Shown: positions 43,411-52,300 of the stretch, piece after piece
Position numbering within the stretch: the stretch's first letter is position 1
Layout of the letters: each line of letters begins with the position of its first letter
Source of the DNA: Winogradskyella sp046545555
Lineage (GTDB): Bacteria; Bacteroidota; Bacteroidia; Flavobacteriales; Flavobacteriaceae
NCBI RefSeq assembly: GCF_046545555.1
Contig: NZ_JBHZTH010000004.1
Location: 62,001 to 126,000, forward strand
Direction: 5' to 3'
DNA length: 64,000 nucleotides
Notes under the pieces: generated by a model
What the model saw: the letters and a program-made list of their open reading frames with translations, nothing else
Told to the model about the DNA's origin: nothing
The model's database searches: none
Made by a program: the position numbers and the translations under genes

Positions 43411-44555
43411 TATCTTGCGTGAGATTTCAATCTTAATCTTGGATCAATCGTAAAACTCCGCGTACTAAAAGGCATAGGAGCGACATCATGCCATTGGTTC
43501 GCCCTATAATCTGACATATACTTTACCTGAGGACCTGAAAAAACGATTGGACCTCTGGTGCCATTTCCAGATATACCCTCAATAATAAATGGTACTGGAG
43601 CAACTTGTGTCCACGGACTTGAATTATATGATGTAATGTATGCTACTTGTGAACCTGCATATATAACTAAGCCGTTTGTTCTGCTACCAGATATACCTTC
43701 AACATCAAATGGAGCTTGTATTATTTGCCAGGTATTAGCTTCATAATTACCCATATTAGCGATTTGATTTTCAGCAAACACAATAGGTCCACCATAATAA
43801 TCACCAGTTATACCTTCAATATCAAAAGGAGCATTATTTACTTCTACCCAAGTACTTTGCGCACTATAATGCAAATAAGCCACACGGTTACCTGAGTAAG
43901 CAAGAACACCTTTAACATTATTATTACCAGCTATACCTTCAATAGTAAAAGGTGCAGAAGGTAGTTCTGTCCATGTATTACTTCCGTAGCCATTCATGTA
44001 AGCTACACGATTACCTGAAAAAATAATTGGTCCATCAGTATTATGACCTGCAATACCTTCAATTTCAAAAGGCGCTTCTGCTACTGTATGCCAAATATTG
44101 TCAGCGTAACTATTCATATAAGCTACAGTTTTGCCTAAATATACGATTGGTCCATTTTCATTACTACCAGCCATACCTTCATAACCATTGAGGCCTATTG
44201 TAATACTATAATTTTCCTCATCGTCTTTTTTTAGAGAATTATCATTTCTAATTTTAGAAGTATAAACATTATGTGCTCTACCACGTTTAAAATCTTTTAA
44301 AATAGACTTTCCTCCTTCTCTTTTTACGTTCTGAAAAAACACGACTGTACTTCCACCATTTTTAGGAACAGCAGTCCATGTTATCACTTGATTTTTTTCG
44401 ACTTCAGTTAAAAAATTTGCAGGCGCACAAGGATCTTGAATTGGCCCACCTAGATCTTCTGAAAATACAACTGAACAATCTTTGTTTGATTCAGTGATGT
44501 TGTCTGTGTCTACAGTAACTGTGATGTTAATAGCGTCATCTGTTGGATTACTCAT
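43410..44555 (-). CDS. Cytoplasmic protein with six ~39-residue beta-repeats, coupled to the cyclase
   Basis: 381 residues, no signal peptide. Residues ~1-120 form a beta-sandwich-like domain (ITWTAVPKNGGSTVVFFQNV, then ENYSITIGLNG). Six repeats of 38-40 residues follow, each like EGIAGHNTDGPIIFSGNRVA followed by YMNGYGSNTWTELPSAPF, suggesting a small beta-propeller. The final SFTIDPRLRLKSHAR resembles the last strand of the N-terminal domain type, so the repeat block may be inserted into a loop of that domain. First gene of the operon with the adenylate cyclase (TAATG overlap). A ligand-binding or carbohydrate-binding role is possible but not shown. Confidence 0.75.
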   Translation of the reverse strand: MSNPTDDAINITVTVDTDNITESNKDCSVVFSEDLGGPIQDPCAPANFLTEVEKNQVITWTAVPKNGGSTVVFFQNVKREGGKSILKDFKRGRAHNVYTSKIRNDNSLKKDDEENYSITIGLNGYEGMAGSNENGPIVYLGKTVAYMNSYADNIWHTVAEAPFEIEGIAGHNTDGPIIFSGNRVAYMNGYGSNTWTELPSAPFTIEGIAGNNNVKGVLAYSGNRVAYLHYSAQSTWVEVNNAPFDIEGITGDYYGGPIVFAENQIANMGNYEANTWQIIQAPFDVEGISGSRTNGLVIYAGSQVAYITSYNSSPWTQVAPVPFIIEGISGNGTRGPIVFSGPQVKYMSDYRANQWHDVAPMPFSTRSFTIDPRLRLKSHAR

Positions 44556-44892
44556 AATTTTTTGTTTTTAAATTAATTAATACTAATTGTTAAGGGATAA
44601 AAAAACGGGGAATTATGGGACTGTCGGATAATATGCAGGTTTAGAACACCTGCTTTTTAAAAAAGTTTTCTTTTATTTCAGTGGGTATAAAAAAATAAGT
44701 TATCATATTAAGCTTGGTTAGCACATATAATAAGTAGCAGAAATTTATAAAGTGTTACACTTTAGTCAATTAAAAAATAAAAATGAGATAGATTTTTAAG
44801 GAAAATAAATTTAGGTATTATTATGGTATTATCCTAATAGATCTCAATAATAACGCTATAATTAGAAATAAAAACATCCAATACATAACTAC
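44556..44892. other. Intergenic region upstream of the cyclase operon
   Basis: AT-rich, no coding frame of note. A hairpin GCAGGT/ACCTGC (44635-44653) followed by TTTTT resembles a plus-strand terminator, but no plus-strand gene precedes it. No TAnnTTTG promoter was found for the minus-strand operon. Confidence 0.35.
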
Positions 44893-44923
44893 AAAAAAAG
44901 CCCATCACATAGTGATAGGCTTT
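44893..44923 (-). terminator. Terminator of the cold-shock gene
   Basis: On the minus strand AAAGCCTATCAC and GTGATGGGCTTT pair with one mismatch around a 3-base loop and are followed by a T-rich tract. Confidence 0.8.
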
Positions 44924-44947
44924 CATAACTTAGGTTAAGCGATATAT

Positions 44948-45139
44948 TTAAATAACTTTTACGTTTATGGCGTTTAATCCTTTTTTTCCTTCTGTAAGAT
45001 CGTATTCTACTTTATCGCCTTCACGAATTTCGTCTACCAATCCAGAAATGTGAACAAAATGTTCCTTGTTTGAACCTTCTTCTGTTATAAATCCGAAGCC
45101 TTTTGCATCGTTGAAGAATTTTACTGTTCCTGTACTCAT
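44948..45139 (-). CDS. CspA-family cold-shock protein
   Basis: 63 residues covering a whole cold-shock domain. RNP1 is GFGFI (in KFFNDAKGFGFITEEG) and RNP2 is HFVHISG (canonical VFVH). It is a single-stranded RNA/DNA-binding chaperone in the cytoplasm. Single-gene unit with its own terminator. A second, longer cold-shock-domain protein is encoded at 58369-58824. Confidence 0.93.
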   Translation of the reverse strand: MSTGTVKFFNDAKGFGFITEEGSNKEHFVHISGLVDEIREGDKVEYDLTEGKKGLNAINVKVI

Positions 45140-45223
45140 TGTATTATATTTAATTTATTAATAATACTATGAGTTATTCAACAAGTGTGCCACAAAATAT
45201 AAAGTGATTTAAAATGCCCGAAA

Positions 45224-46213
45224 TTAGCGTGTTAGTTTACGAAGTGCGACCCATTGTTTTAGCATTTCTCTAGAGTCTACAGCAGGATAACCCAATACAG
45301 TTTTCCCAGCGGCAACATCATTCATAACACCAGAACCTGCACCAACAGTTGCTCCAGAATGTATTGTAGTATGGTCTTTTATAGATGCAGATCCACCTAT
45401 TATTACTCCATCTCCTAATGTTACAGAGCCTGCAAGTCCACTATTACCAGCCATAATACAAGAACGACCAAGCACACAATTATGTCCAATCTGCACCAAA
45501 TTATCGATCTTACAACCATCTCCTAATTGTGTAGAACTAAATTTACCGCGATCTACACAAGAATTTGCTCCAATTTCCACCCCATTACCAATCACCACAT
45601 TTCCTATATGCGGAATTTTAACCAATCCTCTACCATCATCACTTGGACGATAGCCAAAACCATCTGCTCCGATACTTACATTATTATGAAAAATACAATG
45701 CGCACCAATAACAGAGCGTTCTCGTATTATTGTGCCAGACCATACAGTCGTGTGGTCTCCAATTGTGGTTTCGTCTAAAATAGTTACATTAGGATATACT
45801 GTTACATTCTCACCTAAAACAACATCTTTGCCAATATAGCAACCGGCTCCAACTCTACTTCCACTGCCAATTTTAGCAGAGGCATCTATTACAGCGGCAG
45901 GATGAATTTCGGTTTCAAAGTGTGGAGGTTCAGGTGTGAATTCTTCTAATAACTTAGCCATAGCTAAATCTGCATTTTTTACTTTAATCAATGCACGATT
46001 ATCACCTGGCTCAATATCTAAATTAGCATTAACAATGGCTAAACTTGCTTTAGAAGTCTCCCAAAGTGCTACATATTTTCGGTTACCAATAAAGGTAGCC
46101 TCATTTTTATTTGCTTTTTGTATTTGCTCTAATCCTGTTATCGCATTGTTAGTAGCACCAGAAATTTCACCATTAATAATGGCATTGATATCTTGAATTG
46201 AGAATGATTTCAT
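45224..46213 (-). CDS. lpxD: UDP-3-O-(3-hydroxyacyl)glucosamine N-acyltransferase LpxD
   Basis: 329 residues. Residues ~1-100 are the uridine-binding domain of LpxD. From ~105 on there are left-handed beta-helix hexapeptide repeats (GSGSRVGAGCYIGKDVVLGE, TVYPNVTI), with the family block CIFHNNVSIGADGFGY, and a helical C-terminus. LpxD adds the N-linked hydroxyacyl chain in lipid A synthesis, in the cytoplasm at the inner membrane. Flavobacteria often carry an lpxD copy apart from the main lpx cluster, and this one stands without other lpx genes, 63 bp after a helicase gene. It may therefore be a second copy. Confidence 0.88.
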   Translation of the reverse strand: MKSFSIQDINAIINGEISGATNNAITGLEQIQKANKNEATFIGNRKYVALWETSKASLAIVNANLDIEPGDNRALIKVKNADLAMAKLLEEFTPEPPHFETEIHPAAVIDASAKIGSGSRVGAGCYIGKDVVLGENVTVYPNVTILDETTIGDHTTVWSGTIIRERSVIGAHCIFHNNVSIGADGFGYRPSDDGRGLVKIPHIGNVVIGNGVEIGANSCVDRGKFSSTQLGDGCKIDNLVQIGHNCVLGRSCIMAGNSGLAGSVTLGDGVIIGGSASIKDHTTIHSGATVGAGSGVMNDVAAGKTVLGYPAVDSREMLKQWVALRKLTR

Positions 46214-46276
46214 TAGAATACTATTGTATATTGATTATAAAACACACAAGGTAATACTAATAAACTAGCTTTAGTA

Positions 46277-47395
46277 CTACATTGTAATTTCTCTAAAAAC
46301 AATACCCAAAGCTGTTTGAATATCAATAACCTTTTGCATTTCACCAGGAATTATTAAAGCTATCGATTGTCCTGTTTTACCAGCTCTTGCTGTTCTTCCA
46401 CTTCTATGTGTATAGTAGTCTAAATGCTCTGGTAATTGATGATGCAATACAAATCCTAAATTACGAACATCTATACCTCTTGCTGAAACATCTGTTGAAA
46501 TTAAAACTTGTATACTTTCATTTTTAAATGCTCGCATTACTTTATCACGGTCCTTCTGCTGCATATCACCTTCTAACGCACCAATTGCATAACCTTCTTG
46601 CTGCAATTGTAAGGCAAGGGCTTTAGTACCTGCTTTTGTTCTGCAAAATATGATACCTCTTTCGTCTTGGCGCTTGTCTAAAATTCGGATAATCGTATTC
46701 AACTTATCCTTTATCTGTGTAGAAATGTAGTGATGCGAAATATTTTCATTAACCAAAGCATTTTTGTTCACCTCAATTTTTATGGCATCTGGCGACATGT
46801 AATTTTGTATAATGTGTTTTATTTCTTCTGGCATTGTTGCAGAGAATAGCCACGTATTCCTTTTGGAGGTATTAAATTTTAAGATTTTATTTAAATCTTC
46901 TTTAAAACCCATGCTTAGCATTTCGTCAGCCTCGTCGAGTACCAATATTTTTACATTAGAAATATCTACTGCTCCACGTTCTATTAAATCGAGTAGACGT
47001 CCTGGTGTGGCAACAACAATATGCGTTGTTCTGGTCAATGCCTTAATTTGCCTATCAATCTTTTCACCTCCATAGACTCCTTCAGCAAAAATTTTTCCAT
47101 CTATATATTTAGTAAATCTAAAAAGCTGCTTCTGTATTTGCTGTACCAATTCTCGAGTAGGCGCAATAATTAGAGCTTGTACATCAGAATTGTTTTTATC
47201 AATATGATGCAAAACAGGTAAACCAAAGGCTGCCGTTTTACCAGTACCTGTCTGAGCTAAACCAATTAAGTCGGTTTTAGATTTTAATAATACCGGAATT
47301 ACAGTTTCCTGTATCTCTGTTGGGTTTACAATTTTAAGCTCTTTTAAGCCTTTTACATAGGATTTATGAATACCTAATTCTGAAAATGTTGCCAT
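46277..47395 (-). CDS. Short DEAD-box RNA helicase
   Basis: 372 residues, only the two RecA-like domains and no C-terminal extension. Motifs are AQTGTGKT (I), PTRELVQQ (Ia), TPGRLLDL (Ib), DEADEML (II), SATMP (III), IIFCRTKA (IV), STDVSARGIDV (V) and HRSGRTARAG (VI). It acts on RNA duplexes; the lack of a tail suggests partner-dependent targeting. A promoter-like TACCTTTG lies 18 bp upstream (47413-47420). Confidence 0.92.
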   Translation of the reverse strand: MATFSELGIHKSYVKGLKELKIVNPTEIQETVIPVLLKSKTDLIGLAQTGTGKTAAFGLPVLHHIDKNNSDVQALIIAPTRELVQQIQKQLFRFTKYIDGKIFAEGVYGGEKIDRQIKALTRTTHIVVATPGRLLDLIERGAVDISNVKILVLDEADEMLSMGFKEDLNKILKFNTSKRNTWLFSATMPEEIKHIIQNYMSPDAIKIEVNKNALVNENISHHYISTQIKDKLNTIIRILDKRQDERGIIFCRTKAGTKALALQLQQEGYAIGALEGDMQQKDRDKVMRAFKNESIQVLISTDVSARGIDVRNLGFVLHHQLPEHLDYYTHRSGRTARAGKTGQSIALIIPGEMQKVIDIQTALGIVFREITM

Positions 47396-47412
47396 ACTGT
47401 AGTCTTATAGCG

Positions 47413-47420
47413 CAAAGGTA
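47413..47420 (-). promoter_or_regulatory. -7 element of the helicase promoter
   Basis: TACCTTTG on the minus strand fits TAnnTTTG, 18 bp before the start codon; the -33 element is weak. Confidence 0.45.
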
Positions 47421-47440
47421 ACTTTACTTTATAGATTGCA

Positions 47441-48994
47441 CTACTCCTCTGGCGGAAATCCGTGAATTTCTTCAAACTTCTCATCAAAATTAGCACGTAA
47501 ATAAGAATTGAGTTTTTGCTTATAATCATCTTTTAACCACTTCAAAAAATTACCTGTGCTCTTACTAATGCACTTCGCATAGATTTCTATTCGCATATTA
47601 ATATCATCCTTAAGCATTTTAGCTAAGCCTAATGCATCATAAACATCCTCACTGTTCTCAATACAGATTTTTGCGTGCTGTTCTATAGAGCGTTCTAATA
47701 CTACTTTAGAAGATTCGCCTTTTGCTACTGCATCTTTATACGTTTGCTTTATATCAAAGTAAGTTTCTTCAGATTTTGCAAACTCTTCTTTAATTTCATC
47801 TGCTAAATCGTGCTTAAAGTTGGCTTCAATAACTTCATCACTCTTTATACGATCTGCATACCAATTTGGTGATTTAAAAATTAATTGCCAATCTAAATCC
47901 GCTCCCCAAGGTCCAAATCTATATAGATTGTTTCCTAAATCTATGGTTGTAAACTTAGCTTTACTGTTAAGGATACGCGAGCCACGACCAATCATTTGAT
48001 AGTATAAGGTTAGAGATTTAGTTGCCCTATTTAAAATAATTGTATCTATTGTAGGTTCATCGAATCCTGTGGTTAAAATACTTACCGAAGTTAAAATGGC
48101 ATCTGGTGTTTCATGAAACCATTCTAAAATTTGTTTTCGTTGCTTCTTAGTTGCTGTATTGTCTAAATGCATAATAGGTAAACCTGCTTCTCTAAAAGCG
48201 TAATACACATTTATTGAAGTATTAATACCATTATTAAAGATTAATGCTTTTTTACCCATTGAATGCTTTTTATAGGCATCTACTAATTTTTGAAGCATTG
48301 CAGGACTAGAATATAAATCTTCTGAAGATTTCACTGTATAATCACCATTAGAGCCTACTTCTAATGAGGTTAATCCCATATCGTAAGCGTAGGTTTCTGC
48401 ACGAGCTAAAAACTCGTTTTCTATTAAATTTTCTATGGTTTCACCTGTAATAAGTTCGTCATAATTATCCTTCATAGGAAGGTCTTTGTTAGAACTTAAA
48501 GGTGTTGCTGTTACACCTAATACAAATGAATTTTCGAAAAATTTAAAAAGCTTGGTAAACGAGTTGTAATGGGCTTCGTCAATAATAACTAAACCAACAT
48601 CAGAAATATCTAACATGTTATCATTTAGTCTATTATTTAAAGTCTCGACCATTGCTACAAAACAAGAATATTCAGCTTGGTCGTCTAAATTAGCTTTACT
48701 ATTTACCACTTTATTGGTTACACCAAAACTGGTAAGCATTTTCGAAGTTTGGTTACAAAGCTCGACTCTATGCGTCATTACCAATACTTTTTTGTTGTGA
48801 TTCTTTAAGTACTGACGAACCATTTCAGAAAAAATAACGGTTTTACCACCACCTGTCGGCAACTGATACAACAAATGATAATCATCTGGTGCAGTCTCAA
48901 ATTTCTCAAAAATTTGACTGATAGCACCTTGCTGATAATCGTATAATTCTTTGTCTGTTTTCTTTTCTAGAATAGCTTGATTTGTTTTTGACAT
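47441..48994 (-). CDS. SSL2/UvrB-like SF2 DNA/RNA helicase
   Basis: 517 residues. Motifs are PTGGGKTVIFSEM (I), VMTHRVELCNQ (Ia), DEAHY (II), GVTATPLSS (III), FNNGINTSINVYYAF (IV), SILTTGFDEPTIDTIIL (V) and YQMIGRGSR (VI), the pattern of SSL2-type superfamily II helicases. About 130 extra residues follow motif VI, a charged helical tail ending DEKFEEIHGFPPEE. The family is common in flavobacteria and its substrate is not established. Possibly read from TAATTTTG at 49026-49033. Followed by the DEAD-box gene, 45 bp on. Confidence 0.88.
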   Translation of the reverse strand: MSKTNQAILEKKTDKELYDYQQGAISQIFEKFETAPDDYHLLYQLPTGGGKTVIFSEMVRQYLKNHNKKVLVMTHRVELCNQTSKMLTSFGVTNKVVNSKANLDDQAEYSCFVAMVETLNNRLNDNMLDISDVGLVIIDEAHYNSFTKLFKFFENSFVLGVTATPLSSNKDLPMKDNYDELITGETIENLIENEFLARAETYAYDMGLTSLEVGSNGDYTVKSSEDLYSSPAMLQKLVDAYKKHSMGKKALIFNNGINTSINVYYAFREAGLPIMHLDNTATKKQRKQILEWFHETPDAILTSVSILTTGFDEPTIDTIILNRATKSLTLYYQMIGRGSRILNSKAKFTTIDLGNNLYRFGPWGADLDWQLIFKSPNWYADRIKSDEVIEANFKHDLADEIKEEFAKSEETYFDIKQTYKDAVAKGESSKVVLERSIEQHAKICIENSEDVYDALGLAKMLKDDINMRIEIYAKCISKSTGNFLKWLKDDYKQKLNSYLRANFDEKFEEIHGFPPEE

Positions 48995-49025
48995 ATATAG
49001 TTTTAGTCTGAATTTTTAAAGATTA

Positions 49026-49033
49026 CAAAATTA
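49026..49033 (-). promoter_or_regulatory. Possible -7 element of the SSL2-like helicase
   Basis: TAATTTTG on the minus strand, 31 bp before the start codon; no clear TTG at the expected distance. Confidence 0.35.
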
Positions 49034-49386
49034 AGCTATTTGATATGGTTCATAAAATTAATCAAAAGCATTTTTTAGCTTCGCCAAGCGCTAAGGGATT
49101 AAATAAAATATCTGTTGACACAAATGAATTGCGATTCTATTTCAGATAGGTTCATCTCTAATTTATAAAGGGTAAACACCATTAATTAAGCACTTAAACG
49201 ATAATACATGTTTAGTAGCTGTAAGTTTTGATTAACACAAAGTACCAGTATACTTTTAAGCATTAGTTGCTATTAACATTTTATCTTTTCTTGTTATTAA
49301 GGATTTCGACCTATGGATTATCCTTAAGCTTATTAACAAATAGAATGCATTTATAGCAATGAAATTGAAACTCAAATCGTTGTTAA
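49034..49386. other. Intergenic region between divergent genes
   Basis: About 350 bp with no coding frame. It must hold the promoter of the 1,535-residue gene, but I could not find a good TAnnTTTG match. Confidence 0.3.
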
Positions 49387-52300
49387 ATGAAAAATTTATC
49401 TGTTAAAACAGCTTTAAACTCAAAGTTGTATCATTCAAAATTAAAGGTTAGTATTCTTGTTTTATCATGTTGTCTTTTGTTTAGTGCTGTTCCGTATTTC
49501 TTTGGTTCAGGTTTAACCACAGCAGAACCGATAGCACCTTATTTAAATAATGCTTTTCCGTCAGAATCGACAATAGATGTACAGCCATATAGAGTGGCTT
49601 ATCCTAATTTATCATTTTTTTATCCTGTATTTTTTAAAGCTGTACCTAATGACGATAAAATAGTTGTTGGTCAGTTAGATGGTAATATTTATTGGATTAG
49701 CACTGATGAGAATACAACTCAAAAAAACACCTTGGTTGATCTCTCTGATGAAGTTGGCTTTGTATGGGATGGTGGACTTTTAGGTTTAGCTATACACCCA
49801 AATTACGGTAATGGCGATAATTATTTTTACATCTTTTATACAACGGAAGATTCTAACAGTAATGACTATCCGAATTCGTACCTAGGTCAAAACTGTGATT
49901 TAGAGCAGTATTATGGGAATTTCTTAATATTAGAGCGATTTGAAGTTGATCCCTCTACTCTAGCCCTAATTCCTGGAAGTAGAACCACATTAATCAAAGA
50001 TAGAATGTATGGCACAACGCATAGAGGTGGTGGCATGGAGTTTGGAGATGACGGATTTTTATATTTAACAACTGGAGATCAAACAGCCTGGAAAAAGTCG
50101 CAAGATTTTATAAATAATTTAGATGGTGGTGTATTGCGTCTAGATGTAGATAAAGATCCAACTAAAAGTCATCCTGCTACTAGAACAAAACCACAAGATG
50201 TTGGCGAAGCGGACGAAATTACTGGTGTAGAATATTGGATACCTAATGATAACCCATTTGTAAATGCTGCTGGTACGAATTTTGAAGAATATTGGAGCGT
50301 AGGATTAAGAAACCCTTTTAGAATGACAAAAGATTCTGAAACCGGCAAATTCTATATTGGTGATGTAGGTCTTAATAAACATGAGGAAGTAAATATATTA
50401 GAAAAAGGTAAAAACTACGGTTGGCCAGTTTTTGAAGGCTATGCAGATGGTCCAAATGGCTGTGTCTCCGAGTTATTAAATGACATGCCTCATGAAGGGC
50501 CATTATTAGCTTTTCCTAGAGCAAATGTGAATAGTCTAATTGGTGGTTACGTATATAGAGGATCCGAAATGCCCGAATTATATGGTAAATATATTTGTGC
50601 AGATTATGGTTCTGGTGAAGAATTGTGGACTGTAGATATTGATGATGGGTCTTTTGAGCAGCTTGCTATTTTTTCTCCAGCAAATGTTATTTCATTTGGT
50701 GAAGATCATAATAAAGAACTTTTTATTTTAAAAGCAGGTGCAAATACCACTCTATATAAAATGATTTCACCGACTGCTATAGATTATGATAGTTTTCCCC
50801 AAACATTAACAGAAACGGGTGCATTTACCAACTTAAATACCTTAGAGGTAGATGATGGTATTATACCTTATGAACTTGTTGAGTCCTTTTGGTCAGATGG
50901 TGCTTTGAAAAAAAGATGGCTAGCCATTCCAAACGATGGCGCATACGATACTGAAGGTGAACGTATAGATTACTCTGAAAACGGAGATTGGGAATTCCCA
51001 GTTGGTTCTGTAATTATTAAACATTTTGAATTACCTGTAGACGATAATAATCCATCAGTGACTAAAAAAATCGAAACGCGTTTTTCTATTGTTGGTGATG
51101 ATGGAAAGTTTTACTTCCTTACTTATAATTGGAACGACCAAGAAACTGAAGCCTATTTGCAAGAGGTTGCGCTAGACGAAACGGTAGACATTACAACCAC
51201 TTCTGGTGGTACAAGAACACAAACATGGCATTTCCCATCTAACTCAGAATGTACAAGTTGTCACAACTCTGCAAATAAAGGAGCTCTCGGTTTAAGAAGT
51301 CGATTCCTTAATAAGGATTTAACTTATGACGCAACGGGCTTAACAGGTAATCAATTGGTTACACTAAGTCATTTAGGTATTATCGGTGAATCTATCACAG
51401 ACACAGATACACCAAATATTCTTACAAGCAAATCAATTTATGATGCGTCTGCTAGTCTAGATGAAAAGGCAAGATCTTATTTAGATTTAAACTGCGCATA
51501 TTGTCATAGAACAGATAATAACAATAGAGCTCAATTTGATTTAAGATTATTTAATAGTTTAGAAGCTACGGAAATACTAAATGCTGATATTCTTAGTCCT
51601 TTAAATGTAAGTCCTGATGAAGAAATAATTTTTCCAGGGAATGCCTCTAAATCGATACTATATCATAGGATTGCTAGTGTAGACCCGGTTGTAATGATGC
51701 CACCGCTATCTAAATCAGTGGTAGATACTGACGCTTTAAATATGATAGCTTCTTGGATTAACCAATTAGAAACTCCTGAAAGCACATTTAATTCGCCAGA
51801 TGAAAGCACTAATTTAGCCCTATTAAAGTCAGCAACTCTTTCGGGTTCAGTAACTAATGGCAGAGGTAAATTTGAGGATATATTATATGATCCTAGAGTG
51901 AGCAACTATTATGATCCTACAGAATTTAATGAATACGGACTCGATTATACCACTAATTTAGGAACACCAACAATAGATGATGCCTTTCAATGGCAAGTAA
52001 ATTGGCCAAATCCAAAGAATATAAATTACATAACTTTTGGTGGTTCTTATGCAGACGCACCACAACCTAATACCATGTGGAGAATTAGTTACCGTTTAAA
52101 TAATACATGGACCATTTTAGACGATGGACAAGGAGGTTGGATTAATAACGGTATTTTTGCCTGGGATGGAACAACACAAGAACCAATACAAGCAGATGCT
52201 ATAAAAGTAGAACTTTATAGTGATGGTGTTAATGAGGTTATAGGTGTTCATTTAAGAGGTCGTGGAGGTAAATCTACAGGTTTAATTGATGACAGTCTAA

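Noticed and set aside
44635..44658. Plus-strand terminator
   Set aside because: Hairpin plus T tract is present, but there is no plus-strand gene upstream; kept only as a note in the gap entry.
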